Shown in pieces: positions 8,467-16,877 of a DNA stretch of 64,000 nt. Positions within the stretch are counted from its first letter, which is position 1. Each line of letters begins with the position of its first letter. The position numbers and the translations under genes are program-made. Source of the stretch: Neorhizobium galegae bv. officinalis (lineage in GTDB: Bacteria; Pseudomonadota; Alphaproteobacteria; Rhizobiales; Rhizobiaceae); NCBI GenBank assembly GCA_000985875.1, contig CCRI01000008.1, positions 1-64,000 of the forward strand, written 5' to 3'. The notes under the pieces are model-generated. The model made no database searches. It had not been told where the DNA came from and saw nothing but the letters and a program-made list of their open reading frames with translations.

Positions 8467-8568
8467 GGGAAGCTCCATCTCTTTCAATGAAGCCCAGATA
8501 AACGAAAACGGGCCGCCTCAACTCGGCCCGTCCTGCCAGAAAATGATCCCGATCCGCCAATCGGCAGA

Positions 8569-9057
8569 TTATTCCTCGCCCGACTTCTGGTTGTCCAGCA
8601 TCATGTAGTCGAGCGGCAGTTCGGTCGTGTATTTGATCTGCTCCATCGCAAAGACCGAGGAGACGTCGCGGATTTCGATCTTGGCGATCAGCCGCTTGTA
8701 GAAGGCATCATAGGCGCCGATATCCGGCACGACCACGCGCAGCAGGTAATCGACGTCGCCGCTCATGCGGTAGAATTCGACCACTTCCGGGAAATCCACC
8801 ACCACTTCCGAGAACCGTTTCAGCCATTCGATCGAGTGGCTGGCGGTGCGGATCGAGACGAAGACCGTGACCTTGGTGTTGACCTTGACCGGATCGAGCA
8901 GCGCCACGCGGCGACGGATGACGCCATCCTCTTCCATCTTCTGGATGCGGCGCCAGCAAGGCGTGGTCGAGAGACCGACCTTCTTCGCGAGGTCCGCGAC
9001 GGCGAGAGTGGAATCTTCCTGCAGAATACGTAGGATCTTGCGGTCGAGGCGGTCCAT
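8569..9057 (-). CDS. Lrp/AsnC-family transcriptional regulator
   Basis: 162 residues. N-terminal winged HTH (LDRKILRILQEDSTLAVADLAKKVGLSTTPCWRRIQKMEEDGVI) and C-terminal RAM effector domain with VEFYRMSGDVDYLLRVVVPDIGAYDAFY. Such proteins form octamers and sense amino acids, controlling amino-acid metabolism or export. Separated by 80 bases from the SnoaL-like gene and 49 from the upstream glycosylase-like gene. No adjacent amino-acid gene reveals the effector. Confidence 0.92.
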   Translation of the reverse strand: MDRLDRKILRILQEDSTLAVADLAKKVGLSTTPCWRRIQKMEEDGVIRRRVALLDPVKVNTKVTVFVSIRTASHSIEWLKRFSEVVVDFPEVVEFYRMSGDVDYLLRVVVPDIGAYDAFYKRLIAKIEIRDVSSVFAMEQIKYTTELPLDYMMLDNQKSGEE

Positions 9058-9106
9058 TCAGTTCCCTTTCGAAATGATTTTTCGTTATACACGTAATTCG
9101 TAGCAG

Positions 9107-9772
9107 TTAACCGAAATTTGTTTCACGTATCAAGCTATCCACATGCTGTCGCAGCACCGGCAGCAGATCCGCCTCGAACCACGGATTCTTTTTGAGCCAG
9201 CCGGTATTGCGCCAGCTCGGATGCGGCAGCGGCAGGATCCTTGGACCTTGATTGGCGAAGACGTAGTCGCGCCATTTCTGAACCGTTTCTGTCATGCCCC
9301 TGCGTCGTCGGCTCCCCAGATGCCAGGCCTGCGCATAACCGCCGACGGCGAGAACCAGTTCGATCTGCGGCATGGCAGCGATCACCCGGTCGCGCCAGAA
9401 CGGCGCGCATTCGAGCCGCGGTGGCAGGTCGCTGCCCTTGGCATCATAGCCGGGAAAACAGAAGCCCATCGGCACGATCGCGAACTTTTCCGAATCGTAA
9501 AACTCTTCACGGGTCACCGCCATCCAGTCGCGCAGGCGGTTTCCCGAGGCATCGTTGAACGGCAGCCCGCTTTCGTGCACCCGCAGCCCCGGCGCCTGGC
9601 CGGCGATCAGCACCCTCGCGGTCTTCGACAGCACGGCCACGGGCCGGGGCTCATGCGGCAGACGGTCGCCCTCGCCCTTCGCCGGCGCGTCGCGACAGAT
9701 GCGACAGGCAGCGATCATGCGGGCCAGATCGGCGATATCTTCCTCGCCACTGGCGATTTTATTGCTGCTCAT
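9107..9772 (-). CDS. Uracil-DNA glycosylase superfamily protein
   Basis: 221 residues. The UDG-superfamily active-site block AGQAPGLRVHESGLPFNDASGNRLRDWM and the distal LPLPHPSWRN loop are intact. A paired Cys motif (CRICRD, about residues 23-26) near the N-terminus recalls the Fe-S families 4/5, but I do not see the full four-Cys set clearly. Likely excises uracil or another damaged base, or acts as a DNA-binding relative. ATG 9772 overlaps the stop of the thermonuclease gene (ATGA), so the two nucleic-acid enzymes are translationally coupled. Confidence 0.85.
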   Translation of the reverse strand: MSSNKIASGEEDIADLARMIAACRICRDAPAKGEGDRLPHEPRPVAVLSKTARVLIAGQAPGLRVHESGLPFNDASGNRLRDWMAVTREEFYDSEKFAIVPMGFCFPGYDAKGSDLPPRLECAPFWRDRVIAAMPQIELVLAVGGYAQAWHLGSRRRRGMTETVQKWRDYVFANQGPRILPLPHPSWRNTGWLKKNPWFEADLLPVLRQHVDSLIRETNFG

Positions 9773-10335
9773 TGCCAGGCCATCACCCGCTTCGCCCAAG
9801 CCATGAACGCCTCCACCAGACTCGTGTCGTCCATCATGCCGCGGCTGGCGCGCCAATCGCGCGGGCTTTCGAACTGGCCGGCCCACAGGCCCAGCCGTTC
9901 GCGCCGCGCCGCCACCTGTTCCTGCGCATAACGCCCGGAGGCGACGGCAAGGCCTTGCCGCACCAGCGTACCGTTGACGCTCGTCGTACCTGACCGGCAG
10001 CGCACCAGAAGCCTGCGATATTTGTCCCGCTCGCGACCGAGGCATTCGGCCTCGCCGTCTGCGACGAGCCGGACCAGCAGCCGTCTCGCCTCTTCCCCGC
10101 AGGCCCATGGCCTGCCGCGACCGTCTTCGCAGGTCTGATCGAGTTCCGGCGCATCCACGCCCTGCAGCCGCAGGCGCTCGCCACCCACCGCCAGCGTGTC
10201 ACCGTCGATCACATGGAACGGGCCGTGCACGGTGCTGTCGGCCGCCTCGTCCAGCTTGGCGGCGATCAGCACCAGAAGGATAAAGAAGGCCGCGAGAACC
10301 GCGCCATTGCGAATAACCCTGAATGTTCGAGCCAC
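9769..10335 (-). CDS. Thermonuclease (staphylococcal nuclease-like), membrane-anchored or secreted
   Basis: 188 residues. A hydrophobic N-terminal helix (about 10-27, AVLAAFFILLVLIAA) acts as anchor or signal. The SNase OB fold follows: VIDGDTL (metal-binding Asp), RLQGVDAPELDQTC (catalytic Arg, Asp and Glu) and ERDKYRRLL (second catalytic Arg). Paired cysteines (DQTC/WAC/ECL) fit an extracytoplasmic location. It degrades DNA/RNA in the periplasm or outside. First gene of a leftward series, coupled to the glycosylase gene. Confidence 0.87.
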   Translation of the reverse strand: MARTFRVIRNGAVLAAFFILLVLIAAKLDEAADSTVHGPFHVIDGDTLAVGGERLRLQGVDAPELDQTCEDGRGRPWACGEEARRLLVRLVADGEAECLGRERDKYRRLLVRCRSGTTSVNGTLVRQGLAVASGRYAQEQVAARRERLGLWAGQFESPRDWRASRGMMDDTSLVEAFMAWAKRVMAWQ

Positions 10336-10455
10336 AATCCAGCCTTATTGGAAAACGGAAGCTTCAGGAAAATGGCAAACAAAACCTTTCCCGGCAGGAC
10401 TCTCTTAAGGATTTGGCCATACTCTCTCAACACCCGGGGTATCAGTTCAGTGGCC

Positions 10456-11991
10456 ATGAGTAACGGCGTCAGCACTTCGACCGACAAGAATATCGTTGAT
10501 CGCTCGCGCAGCCACCGCAACAAGGCTGTGTCGAAAGCCGTGCGCGCCACCCGGGAACGACTGCAATCCAGCTCCCAGGGCAATCAGGTCTTCGACCGCG
10601 ACATGATCGCCATGCATGTCAATGCCGTGCTGCAGAGCGCATCGGTCATGCCGATCTTCATCGTCGTGGTGACGGCGATCGGCGTCTATCTCAACCCGAA
10701 TGCCAATCTCTTTGCCTGGGCGCTGCTGATGTTCAGCGTCCATGCGATCAACGTGCTGCTCGCCCGCCGCGCGAGCCGCACGGACATCGCCTCGACCGAG
10801 GTCCAGAAATGGCGCCGCAGGCTGCTTGCCGCGCAGATGATCGTCGGCGCCGGCTGGGCGCTGTTTGCGCTGCAGAACTGCAATGCCTGTTCCGGCGACA
10901 GCTACTATTTCTACAAGGGCGCCGTCCTCCTCTTTGCGATCTCGATCACCGCAATGAGCAGTTTTATGCTGCGGCTCGGCGTGCTGTTCGGCTTCCTGCC
11001 GATGATCCTGGCGCTGCTTGCCACCGCCGTCCTGTCGCGCAATGTTCTCGATATCGGCATGACGGCGATCTGCGCCACCGCGGTCGTCTTCTTCCATTAT
11101 ATCGCCGACCGGCTCTATCGCTCCAACCTGACGCTGATGTCCTATCAATCCGAAAAGGACGACCTGATCGCAGAGCTGGAAGTGGCCAAATCCATGTCGG
11201 ACGAGGCCCGCCGCCGCGCCGAGGAGGCGAACCTCGCCAAGTCCCGGTTCCTCGCCTCGATGTCACACGAGTTGCGCACGCCGCTCAACGCCATCCTCGG
11301 CTTCTCCGAAGTCATGAGCTCGGAGGTTCTCGGACCGCTCGCCAACCCGACCTACAAGGAATATGCAGGCGACATCCACCGTTCCGGTCAGCATCTCCTC
11401 AACCTGATCAATGAGATCCTCGATCTGTCCCGCATCGAGGCCGGGCGTTACGACCTTGCCGAAGAATCGCTGTCGCTGCTGGAAATCGCCGAGGATTGCA
11501 TCGGCATGGTGCAGCTGCGCGCCAGCGCCAAGAACATCTCGATCAGCCAGCAGTTCGAACCCCACCTGCCGCAGGTCTGGGTGGATGAAAAATCGATGCG
11601 CCAGGTTCTCCTGAACCTGCTTTCGAACGCCGTCAAATTCACGCCGCAGGGCGGCGAGGTTACCGTCAAGGTCGGCTGGACCGCCGGCGGCGGCCAGTAT
11701 GTGGCGATCAAGGACAACGGACCCGGTATTCCGGAAGAGGAAATCCCGGTCGTGCTCTCGGCCTTCGGCCAGGGCTCGATCGCCATCAAGAGCGCCGAAC
11801 AGGGCACCGGCCTCGGCCTGCCGATCGTTCAGGCCATCCTTGCCAAGCACGACGGCCAGTTCATCCTGCGCTCCAAGCTGCGCGAAGGCACCGAGGCGAT
11901 CGCCATCCTGCCGGCGACCCGCGTCCTGCAGAGCGTGCCGGCCGTCGCCGACGCCCAGACTGTCGCCCGCCGCCGCAAGAGCTTCGCCTGA
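10456..11991 (+). CDS. Membrane sensor histidine kinase (PleC/DivJ/PdhS-like)
   Basis: 511 residues from ATG 10456; the frame stays open upstream but that part antisenses the nuclease gene. About six hydrophobic segments (residues ~60-215) form a membrane sensor, then a coiled linker. The HisKA domain has SMSHELRTPLNAILGFSEVM with the phospho-His, and the HATPase domain has the N box LLNLLSNAVKFT, DNGPGIPEEE and GTGLGLPIV. The ILGFSEVM...Y-EYA-DIH-SG-HLL pattern is the alphaproteobacterial cell-cycle kinase style. No response regulator is adjacent, so it is an orphan kinase probably feeding a distant regulator such as DivK/PleD (inference). Confidence 0.88.
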   Translation: MSNGVSTSTDKNIVDRSRSHRNKAVSKAVRATRERLQSSSQGNQVFDRDMIAMHVNAVLQSASVMPIFIVVVTAIGVYLNPNANLFAWALLMFSVHAINVLLARRASRTDIASTEVQKWRRRLLAAQMIVGAGWALFALQNCNACSGDSYYFYKGAVLLFAISITAMSSFMLRLGVLFGFLPMILALLATAVLSRNVLDIGMTAICATAVVFFHYIADRLYRSNLTLMSYQSEKDDLIAELEVAKSMSDEARRRAEEANLAKSRFLASMSHELRTPLNAILGFSEVMSSEVLGPLANPTYKEYAGDIHRSGQHLLNLINEILDLSRIEAGRYDLAEESLSLLEIAEDCIGMVQLRASAKNISISQQFEPHLPQVWVDEKSMRQVLLNLLSNAVKFTPQGGEVTVKVGWTAGGGQYVAIKDNGPGIPEEEIPVVLSAFGQGSIAIKSAEQGTGLGLPIVQAILAKHDGQFILRSKLREGTEAIAILPATRVLQSVPAVADAQTVARRRKSFA

Positions 11992-12036
11992 CCGGTCGCT
12001 CTTTTCCGCATCGCGGTTTGCGTGCATAATGCTGCC

Positions 12037-12267
12037 ATGACCAAACTTCTCGACCGAGCCATAGAAGCAGCCAGGGAACTTCCTGCCGAAATGCAGGATG
12101 AGATCGCCGAGATTCTTCTGAGCTTCATGGGCAAAGATGACGAAGGGGTTTATCAGCTTACGCCCGAAGAAGAGGCTGATCTGGAAGAGGCCGATCGAGA
12201 AATCGAACGCGGAGAAATCGCGACGGAAGAGGAAGTCCGCGCGATGTGGGCCAAATACCGCCTGTGA
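12037..12267 (+). CDS. Putative antitoxin of a ParE/RelE-type module
   Basis: 76 residues, strongly acidic in the second half (PEEEADLEEADREIERGE). The first half is a helical MTKLLDRAIEAARELPAEMQDEIAEILL that resembles small antitoxins annotated beside RelE/ParE toxins. The acidic C-terminal part would wrap the basic toxin. ATG 12037 is chosen; an in-frame GTG at 12022 would add five residues. Its stop overlaps the toxin GTG start (GTGA), the usual coupling in which antitoxin is made first. No canonical ribbon-helix-helix motif is evident, so DNA binding is uncertain. Confidence 0.7.
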   Translation: MTKLLDRAIEAARELPAEMQDEIAEILLSFMGKDDEGVYQLTPEEEADLEEADREIERGEIATEEEVRAMWAKYRL

Positions 12268-12539
12268 AGCTTCGCTATACGACCAGAGCTCTCCGAGAAA
12301 TCGACGAGGCTATCTCCTATATCGGCAGCCACTCTCCGCAAGGAGCAGACAACGTCGCTGCACGCATCCGCGGAGCGTTGATGTTCTTGAGCGAGCAACC
12401 GTTCGCGGGTAGTCGCACGCCGAGAAAAAACACCCGCCGCTTTTTCCTCAAACCCTACCCCTACACTGTCTATTACCGTGTTGGCGCCGACGAAATCATA
12501 ATTCAGCGCTTCCGCCACGCGTCTCGCAAAAGCCAATAG
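12264..12539 (+). CDS. RelE/ParE-family toxin
   Basis: 91 residues from GTG 12264. Typical features are the N-terminal strand KLRYTTRALREIDEAISYI, the central NVAARIRGALMFLSEQPFAGSRTP and the C-terminal PYTVYYRVGADEIIIQRFRHASR. The YTVYYRV and final Arg/His-rich strand match ParE (gyrase-targeting) more than RelE (ribosome-dependent mRNase), but the target is not proven. An in-frame GTG at 12246 is possible but would lie deeper in the antitoxin gene. Ends 10 bases from the convergent dgkA stop. Confidence 0.85.
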   Translation: MKLRYTTRALREIDEAISYIGSHSPQGADNVAARIRGALMFLSEQPFAGSRTPRKNTRRFFLKPYPYTVYYRVGADEIIIQRFRHASRKSQ

Positions 12540-12548
12540 TCGGCAACC

Positions 12549-12941
12549 TCACCCCAAAACACTCTGCACCACCACATAAAGCGCAAAAAACCCGTTGGCA
12601 CACAGCAGGCAGAAGACCGCGAAGGAGCCGAGATCCTTGGCGTGGCGGCCGACGGTGGAGATTTCCGGAGAGATGCGGTCGACCAGTTCCTCGATCGCGG
12701 TATTCAGCGATTCCACCGCAAATAGCACCAGCATCAGGATACCGAAGACGAAATAGTCGAGCGCGCCGGCGCCGACGACCGCAAAGAGCACGAGGGCTGC
12801 CGCGAAGGCGATCACCTCGTGGCGAAAGGCTTCCTCCTGCCACAGGCGCGCCAGCCCCTGCATGGAATAGCGGAATGCCGCGATCACCCGGCGAATGCCG
12901 GTCGCTCTTTCGATATTGCTGTCGAGCGGCGTCTTTTCCAT
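12549..12941 (-). CDS. dgkA: Diacylglycerol kinase
   Basis: 130 residues, three transmembrane helices. The catalytic signature FAVESLNTAIEELVDRIS, with the metal-binding Glu and Asn residues, and AKDLGSFAV match DgkA. It phosphorylates diacylglycerol with ATP at the inner membrane to recycle lipid made during membrane-derived or osmoregulated glucan modification. It lies 6 bases downstream of cobT on the same strand, so transcription from the cobT promoter is likely; a functional link with cobalamin is not expected. Confidence 0.93.
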   Translation of the reverse strand: MEKTPLDSNIERATGIRRVIAAFRYSMQGLARLWQEEAFRHEVIAFAAALVLFAVVGAGALDYFVFGILMLVLFAVESLNTAIEELVDRISPEISTVGRHAKDLGSFAVFCLLCANGFFALYVVVQSVLG

Positions 12942-12947
12942 TCGGGC

Positions 12948-13967
12948 TCAGTGGCTCTTGTTGCTGACGCCGGCCTGTTCGAAGGTCGCCATGCCGGAAT
13001 GGCAGGCGGCGGCGGCCTTGACGATGCCGGCGGCAAGCGCCGCACCGGTGCCCTCGCCGAGCCGCATGCCGAGCGCCAGAAGCGGCGTCTTGCCGAGCTG
13101 TTCGATCGCACGCAGGTGTCCCGGCTCGCCGGAGACATGGCCGATCAGGCAGTGGTCGAGCGCTGCCGGATTGGCGGCCTTGAGGATCGCGGCAGCGGCC
13201 GTCACCACATAACCGTCGAGCAGGACCGGGATTTTTTCGACGCGCGCAGCCAGGATCGCGCCGGCGATCGCGGCGATCTCGCGGCCGCCGAGGCGGCGCA
13301 GGATTTCCAAGGGATCGCTCAGGTGGTCCTTGTGGAATTCGACGGCGGCCTTCACAGCCGCAATCTTGCGCTCCATGAATTCGCCATGAGAGCCGGTGCC
13401 GGGGCCGACCCAGTCCTCCGCCTCGCCGCCATAAAGCGCGAGGTTGATGGCGGCGGCGATCGTCGTGTTGCCGATGCCCATTTCGCCGATGCAGAGGAGA
13501 TCGGTGCCGCCGGCGATGGCCTCCATGCCGAAGGCCATGGTCGCGGCGCAGTCGCGCTCGGACAGGGCCGCCTCGCTGGTGATGTCGCCGGTCGGGTAAT
13601 CGAGCGCCAGGTCGAAAATCTTCAGGCCGAGATCATGGGTGACGCAGATCTGGTTGATCGCCGCACCGCCGGCTGCGAAATTTTCCACCATCTGCTGGGT
13701 CACCGACGACGGGAACGGGGTCACGCCGTGGCGGGTGACGCCGTGATTGCCGGCGAAGATCGCCACCAGCGGCCGGTTGACGGCAGGCGCGCGGCCCGTC
13801 CACGCAGCAAGCCAGAAGGCAATTTCCTCAAGCCGGCCAAGCGCACCCGGCGGCTTGGTGAGCTGCGCATCGCGCTCGCGCGCCGCGACCAGCGCCCGCG
13901 GGTCCGGTCCGGGAAGATTTTGCAGCAGGACACGGAAATCGTCGAAAGGCAGGCCGCTCACGCTCAT
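12948..13967 (-). CDS. cobT: Nicotinate-nucleotide--dimethylbenzimidazole phosphoribosyltransferase
   Basis: 339 residues, the family length. KPPGALGRLE, the FAGNHGV motif, GEMGIGNTT and the C-terminal GMRLGEGTGAAL (with the catalytic Glu) are all present. Transfers phosphoribose from nicotinate mononucleotide to 5,6-dimethylbenzimidazole to give alpha-ribazole phosphate for the lower ligand of cobalamin. ATG 13967 fits the usual N-terminus; the longer frame upstream is not protein-like. Divergent from cobS with a gap of 111 bases, so the two nucleotide-loop genes share a control region. I saw no cobalamin riboswitch there. Confidence 0.95.
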   Translation of the reverse strand: MSVSGLPFDDFRVLLQNLPGPDPRALVAARERDAQLTKPPGALGRLEEIAFWLAAWTGRAPAVNRPLVAIFAGNHGVTRHGVTPFPSSVTQQMVENFAAGGAAINQICVTHDLGLKIFDLALDYPTGDITSEAALSERDCAATMAFGMEAIAGGTDLLCIGEMGIGNTTIAAAINLALYGGEAEDWVGPGTGSHGEFMERKIAAVKAAVEFHKDHLSDPLEILRRLGGREIAAIAGAILAARVEKIPVLLDGYVVTAAAAILKAANPAALDHCLIGHVSGEPGHLRAIEQLGKTPLLALGMRLGEGTGAALAAGIVKAAAACHSGMATFEQAGVSNKSH

Positions 13968-14078
13968 GGAAAGTCTCTCTTGTGGCTCGGTCTCGTATCG
14001 CGGCCGGGAAAACTTGTCTTTCCCGGCAAATCGCGCTTCTGTGCGCAAACTCATAGTCGGGTCGGAAGGGAGGAACAA

Positions 14079-14855
14079 CTGCCAAACGCAACGGAATTCA
14101 TCGCGGACCTCGCCCGCTCGGTCGGGTTCCTCAGCCGCCTGCCGGTGCCGGACCGATTCTTCCGCGGCCATGACGGCACGATCTCGCGGGCGGTGCGGGC
14201 ATTTCCCATCGCGGGACTGATCATCGCGGCCCTGCCCGCGCTTGTTCTCGTTCTACTGCAATCCGGCGATCCTCTGCTCGTTTCGCTCGTCGCACTTGCG
14301 CTGCTGACGCTGCTGACCGGCGCGCTCCACGAGGACGGGCTTGCGGATGCGGCGGATGGTCTCGGCGGCGGACGGGACAAGGACCACGCGCTTCTAATCA
14401 TGAAGGACAGCCGGATCGGCGCCTATGGCGTCGTGGCGCTGGTGCTGTCCTTCGGCCTGCGCGCTTCGGCGCTTGCGGCACTATTCCGCGAGGATGCGGT
14501 CACGGCGGCGCTCGCCGTGCTTGCCGTTGCCGCCGTCAGCCGCGCGATCCTGGTCGCCCATTGGCGCGCGTTGCCGTCGGCGCGGGAAAGCGGTGTCGCA
14601 GCCGGCGCCGGCCTTCCGGAAGACAGCGCCCGCAATATCGCGCTGTTTACCGCCGCTGCCATCGCGCTTGTCCTTCTCGTCCCCGTTCTCGGCCTGCCGA
14701 AGGTTCTGTTGTCGCTGATCGTGGCGGCGCTCGCCGGGCTCGGTTTCACCCGTTTCGTGCGTCACAAACTCGGCGGCCATACGGGCGATACGATCGGTGC
14801 TACTCAACAATTGAGCGAGATCGCCATGCTGGCCACTCTTGCTCTTGCCGCGTGA
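14079..14855 (+). CDS. cobS: Adenosylcobinamide-GDP ribazoletransferase (cobalamin synthase)
   Basis: 258 residues if started at CTG 14079. The protein is a multi-pass inner-membrane enzyme with the conserved RLPVPDRFF start, the GALHEDGLADAADGLGGG acidic motif, KDSRIGAYGV and a C-terminal GHTGDTIGA. It joins adenosylcobinamide-GDP to alpha-ribazole (phosphate). No ATG, GTG or TTG lies at a sensible place: the frame between 14043 and the conserved FIADLARSVGF has only CTG 14079, which stands 5-6 bases after a strong GGAAGGGAGG. A rare CTG start is therefore my best reading. Confidence 0.88.
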   Translation: MPNATEFIADLARSVGFLSRLPVPDRFFRGHDGTISRAVRAFPIAGLIIAALPALVLVLLQSGDPLLVSLVALALLTLLTGALHEDGLADAADGLGGGRDKDHALLIMKDSRIGAYGVVALVLSFGLRASALAALFREDAVTAALAVLAVAAVSRAILVAHWRALPSARESGVAAGAGLPEDSARNIALFTAAAIALVLLVPVLGLPKVLLSLIVAALAGLGFTRFVRHKLGGHTGDTIGATQQLSEIAMLATLALAA

Positions 14856-14874
14856 AACCCCGATATACTGAGAC

Positions 14875-15096
14875 ATGATTTCGCCCTGCACCCTTGTCTG
14901 CTCGATCGACCTCAAGACCGGCTATTGCTTCGGCTGCGGACGGACGCGCGACGAGATCGCCGCCTGGATGGACTATACGGATATCGAGCGCCGTGCGCTG
15001 ATGGAGACGCTTCCCGCACGGCTTGAAACCGTCGAGCGAAAGCCGCGGCGGGAGACACGCCGCCAGCGTTTGATGAAGGAACGCGACACCGCATGA
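14875..15096 (+). CDS. DUF1289 domain protein
   Basis: 73 residues. Four Cys at positions 5, 9, 18 and 21 in the pattern C-x3-C-...-C-x2-C within SPCTLVCSIDLKTGYCFGCGRTRDEIAAW, the DUF1289 signature and a likely zinc or Fe-S site. Function unknown; it is a small cytoplasmic protein. It lies 19 bases after cobS and its stop overlaps the next start by four bases (ATGA), so it is coupled to the protease gene. Confidence 0.88.
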   Translation: MISPCTLVCSIDLKTGYCFGCGRTRDEIAAWMDYTDIERRALMETLPARLETVERKPRRETRRQRLMKERDTA

Positions 15097-15797
15097 ACGC
15101 GCTCACCGGCATCCTCATCGTACTTGGCATCGGCCTCGCATTCCTGATCTTCAATCACGATGCCGGTCAGACCTTCGGCATCGACAACGACGATTTCGGC
15201 CAGATCATCTATCTTCTGCCGATCGCCGGCCTGCTCGCCGTCGGGATTCTCGCCGGCCGGCGTGGCCATGCCGGTGAGGTGCTGCGCAATATCGCCCTCT
15301 GGCTGCTGATCATCCTCGGGCTGGTCACCGCCTATCTCTACCGCGACGACGCCCGCAACGTCGCCGCCCGCGTGACTGCGGGCCTGCTGCCCGGCACGGC
15401 CGTGGTCACGACGACGAGCGACGGTCTCAACGAGGTCATCATCCACAAGACCCGGGGCAGCCATTTCCAGACCAATGTCAGCGTCCAGGGTAAAGTCCTG
15501 CCGATGCTGGTCGATACCGGCGCCAGCACCGTCGTGCTTTCCTACGATGATGCCCGCGCCATCGGCCTCAATCCGCAGAGCCTCGATTTTTCAGTGACCG
15601 TGATGACCGCCAACGGCCGGGCGATGGCAGCGCCCGTCCGCCTCGACGAGATCTCCATCGGCCCGATCGTGCGGAAAAACATCCGGGCGATGGTGGCGGA
15701 AGACGGACGGCTCGGCGAGAGCCTGCTTGGCATGAGTTTCCTCTCCACCCTCGGCTCCCTGCAGATGCAGACCGACGAACTGAGATTGCGGGACTGA
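15093..15797 (+). CDS. Retropepsin-like aspartic protease (TIGR02281 type), membrane-anchored
   Basis: 234 residues. Three N-terminal hydrophobic segments (about 3-18, 37-53, 68-84) precede a periplasmic-style retropepsin domain. The active-site motif MLVDTGASTVVLS is complete, with the flap and the later GESLLGMSFL motif matching the clan AA TIGR02281 family found in rhizobia. One Asp per chain implies dimerisation to form the active site. The substrate is unknown. Translationally coupled to DUF1289; convergent with the AraC gene, the stops two bases apart. Confidence 0.88.
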   Translation: MNALTGILIVLGIGLAFLIFNHDAGQTFGIDNDDFGQIIYLLPIAGLLAVGILAGRRGHAGEVLRNIALWLLIILGLVTAYLYRDDARNVAARVTAGLLPGTAVVTTTSDGLNEVIIHKTRGSHFQTNVSVQGKVLPMLVDTGASTVVLSYDDARAIGLNPQSLDFSVTVMTANGRAMAAPVRLDEISIGPIVRKNIRAMVAEDGRLGESLLGMSFLSTLGSLQMQTDELRLRD

Positions 15798-15799
15798 CC

Positions 15800-16777
15800 T
15801 CAGCCGAAATCGCGGATGGCTTCCCCGTCACCCTTGTTGCGGAAATGGCTCGGCGGCGTGCCGATGATGCGTTTGAAGGCACGGCTGAAGGAGGCCTCGG
15901 CATCGTAGCCGAGCCGTTCGGCGACCGTCGCGACGCGTTCGCCGTCGCGCAGCCATTGCCGCGCCTGGTGCATGCGCACCCGCGCCACGTAGCGCGCCGG
16001 CGTTTCGCCGACCACGCGCAGAAACCGTTCGGCGAAGCCCGACCGCGAAGCACCCATCAGCCGGGCAAGCGAGGCGATGTTCCAGTCGCGTTCCGGCTGA
16101 AGATGAATGGCGGCCAGCACCCGGCCGACGTCGGGATTGCGCACCGCGGCGATCCAGCCTGTCGTGTCGCCGCAGCCGTGTTCGACCCAGGTGCGGATCA
16201 GCGTCGCGGTCAGGACGTCGGCGAGCCGTGCAAGAATGCCGCCGGCGCCGACCCGGTCCATGTCCACCTCGCGCGCCATGGCATCGAGAAGATGCGGGAT
16301 CGACGGCTCGTTCCTGGCGAGATCGCTGGTCAGCATCGCCTCGGGCATCAGTTGCAGGAGCGGATGCAGCTTGTCGATGTTGAAGCGCATCGAGGCGGTC
16401 AGCGCCACGGTGCCGCCGCAGGCATCGGCGCATTGCACGTCGAAGACGCCCTGGCAGACCTCCTTGCGCCCAAACCGGTCGAAGGGGAGCGGCGCCAGAC
16501 CGGGAAGGCTTGCGATCACATGTGCATCGCCGCGCGGCAGGAGGGCCGCATCGCCCTGCCGCAATTGCAGCCATTCGCCCGACGGCGTCTGCAGCCATGC
16601 ATTGCCCGACGAAATGAAATGGAACCGCGCCGCCTCCTGCGCCGGGAAGGACGTCGCCCAGGGCTCGGCGAGCCGGCAGCGTCCGTATTCGACGCCGTCG
16701 AGCCTTAACCCCCGCAACATCTCGGTGAGCGGATCGGAGACGTCAGACGGGGCTTCTCTGGACGAACGGTCAAGCAT
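15800..16777 (-). CDS. AraC-family regulator with cupin (AraC_binding_2/cupin_6-like) sensor
   Basis: 325 residues from ATG 16777. N-terminal cupin sensor about residues 15-190 (RFHFISSGNAWLQ, LRQGDAALLPRGDAH). C-terminal tandem HTH: IASLARLMGASRSGFAERFLR and TVAERLGYDAEASFSRAFKR, ending IGTPPSHFR. The frame is open further upstream but antisense to the MFS gene. It is divergent from the MFS exporter start 100 bases away, the classical layout for a local regulator sensing the exporter's substrate (inference). Confidence 0.9.
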   Translation of the reverse strand: MLDRSSREAPSDVSDPLTEMLRGLRLDGVEYGRCRLAEPWATSFPAQEAARFHFISSGNAWLQTPSGEWLQLRQGDAALLPRGDAHVIASLPGLAPLPFDRFGRKEVCQGVFDVQCADACGGTVALTASMRFNIDKLHPLLQLMPEAMLTSDLARNEPSIPHLLDAMAREVDMDRVGAGGILARLADVLTATLIRTWVEHGCGDTTGWIAAVRNPDVGRVLAAIHLQPERDWNIASLARLMGASRSGFAERFLRVVGETPARYVARVRMHQARQWLRDGERVATVAERLGYDAEASFSRAFKRIIGTPPSHFRNKGDGEAIRDFG

Positions 16778-16877
16778 ATCGGATTTTCTAGCATGGAAAG
16801 TACAGGTTGTCACGCCTAAGTCTGGTCCATCCTCCCGGTACGGTCCGCCGTGCCACCTCCCAAGACAGGACATGACC

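Noticed and set aside
12819-14078. Long plus-strand open frame leading into cobS
   Set aside because: It is antisense to cobT and dgkA and reads as low-complexity His/Arg/Gly, the usual shadow of a GC-rich gene.
13968-14078. Cobalamin riboswitch between cobT and cobS
   Set aside because: The gap is only about 110 bases, and I see no B12-box-like element; too short for the full riboswitch.
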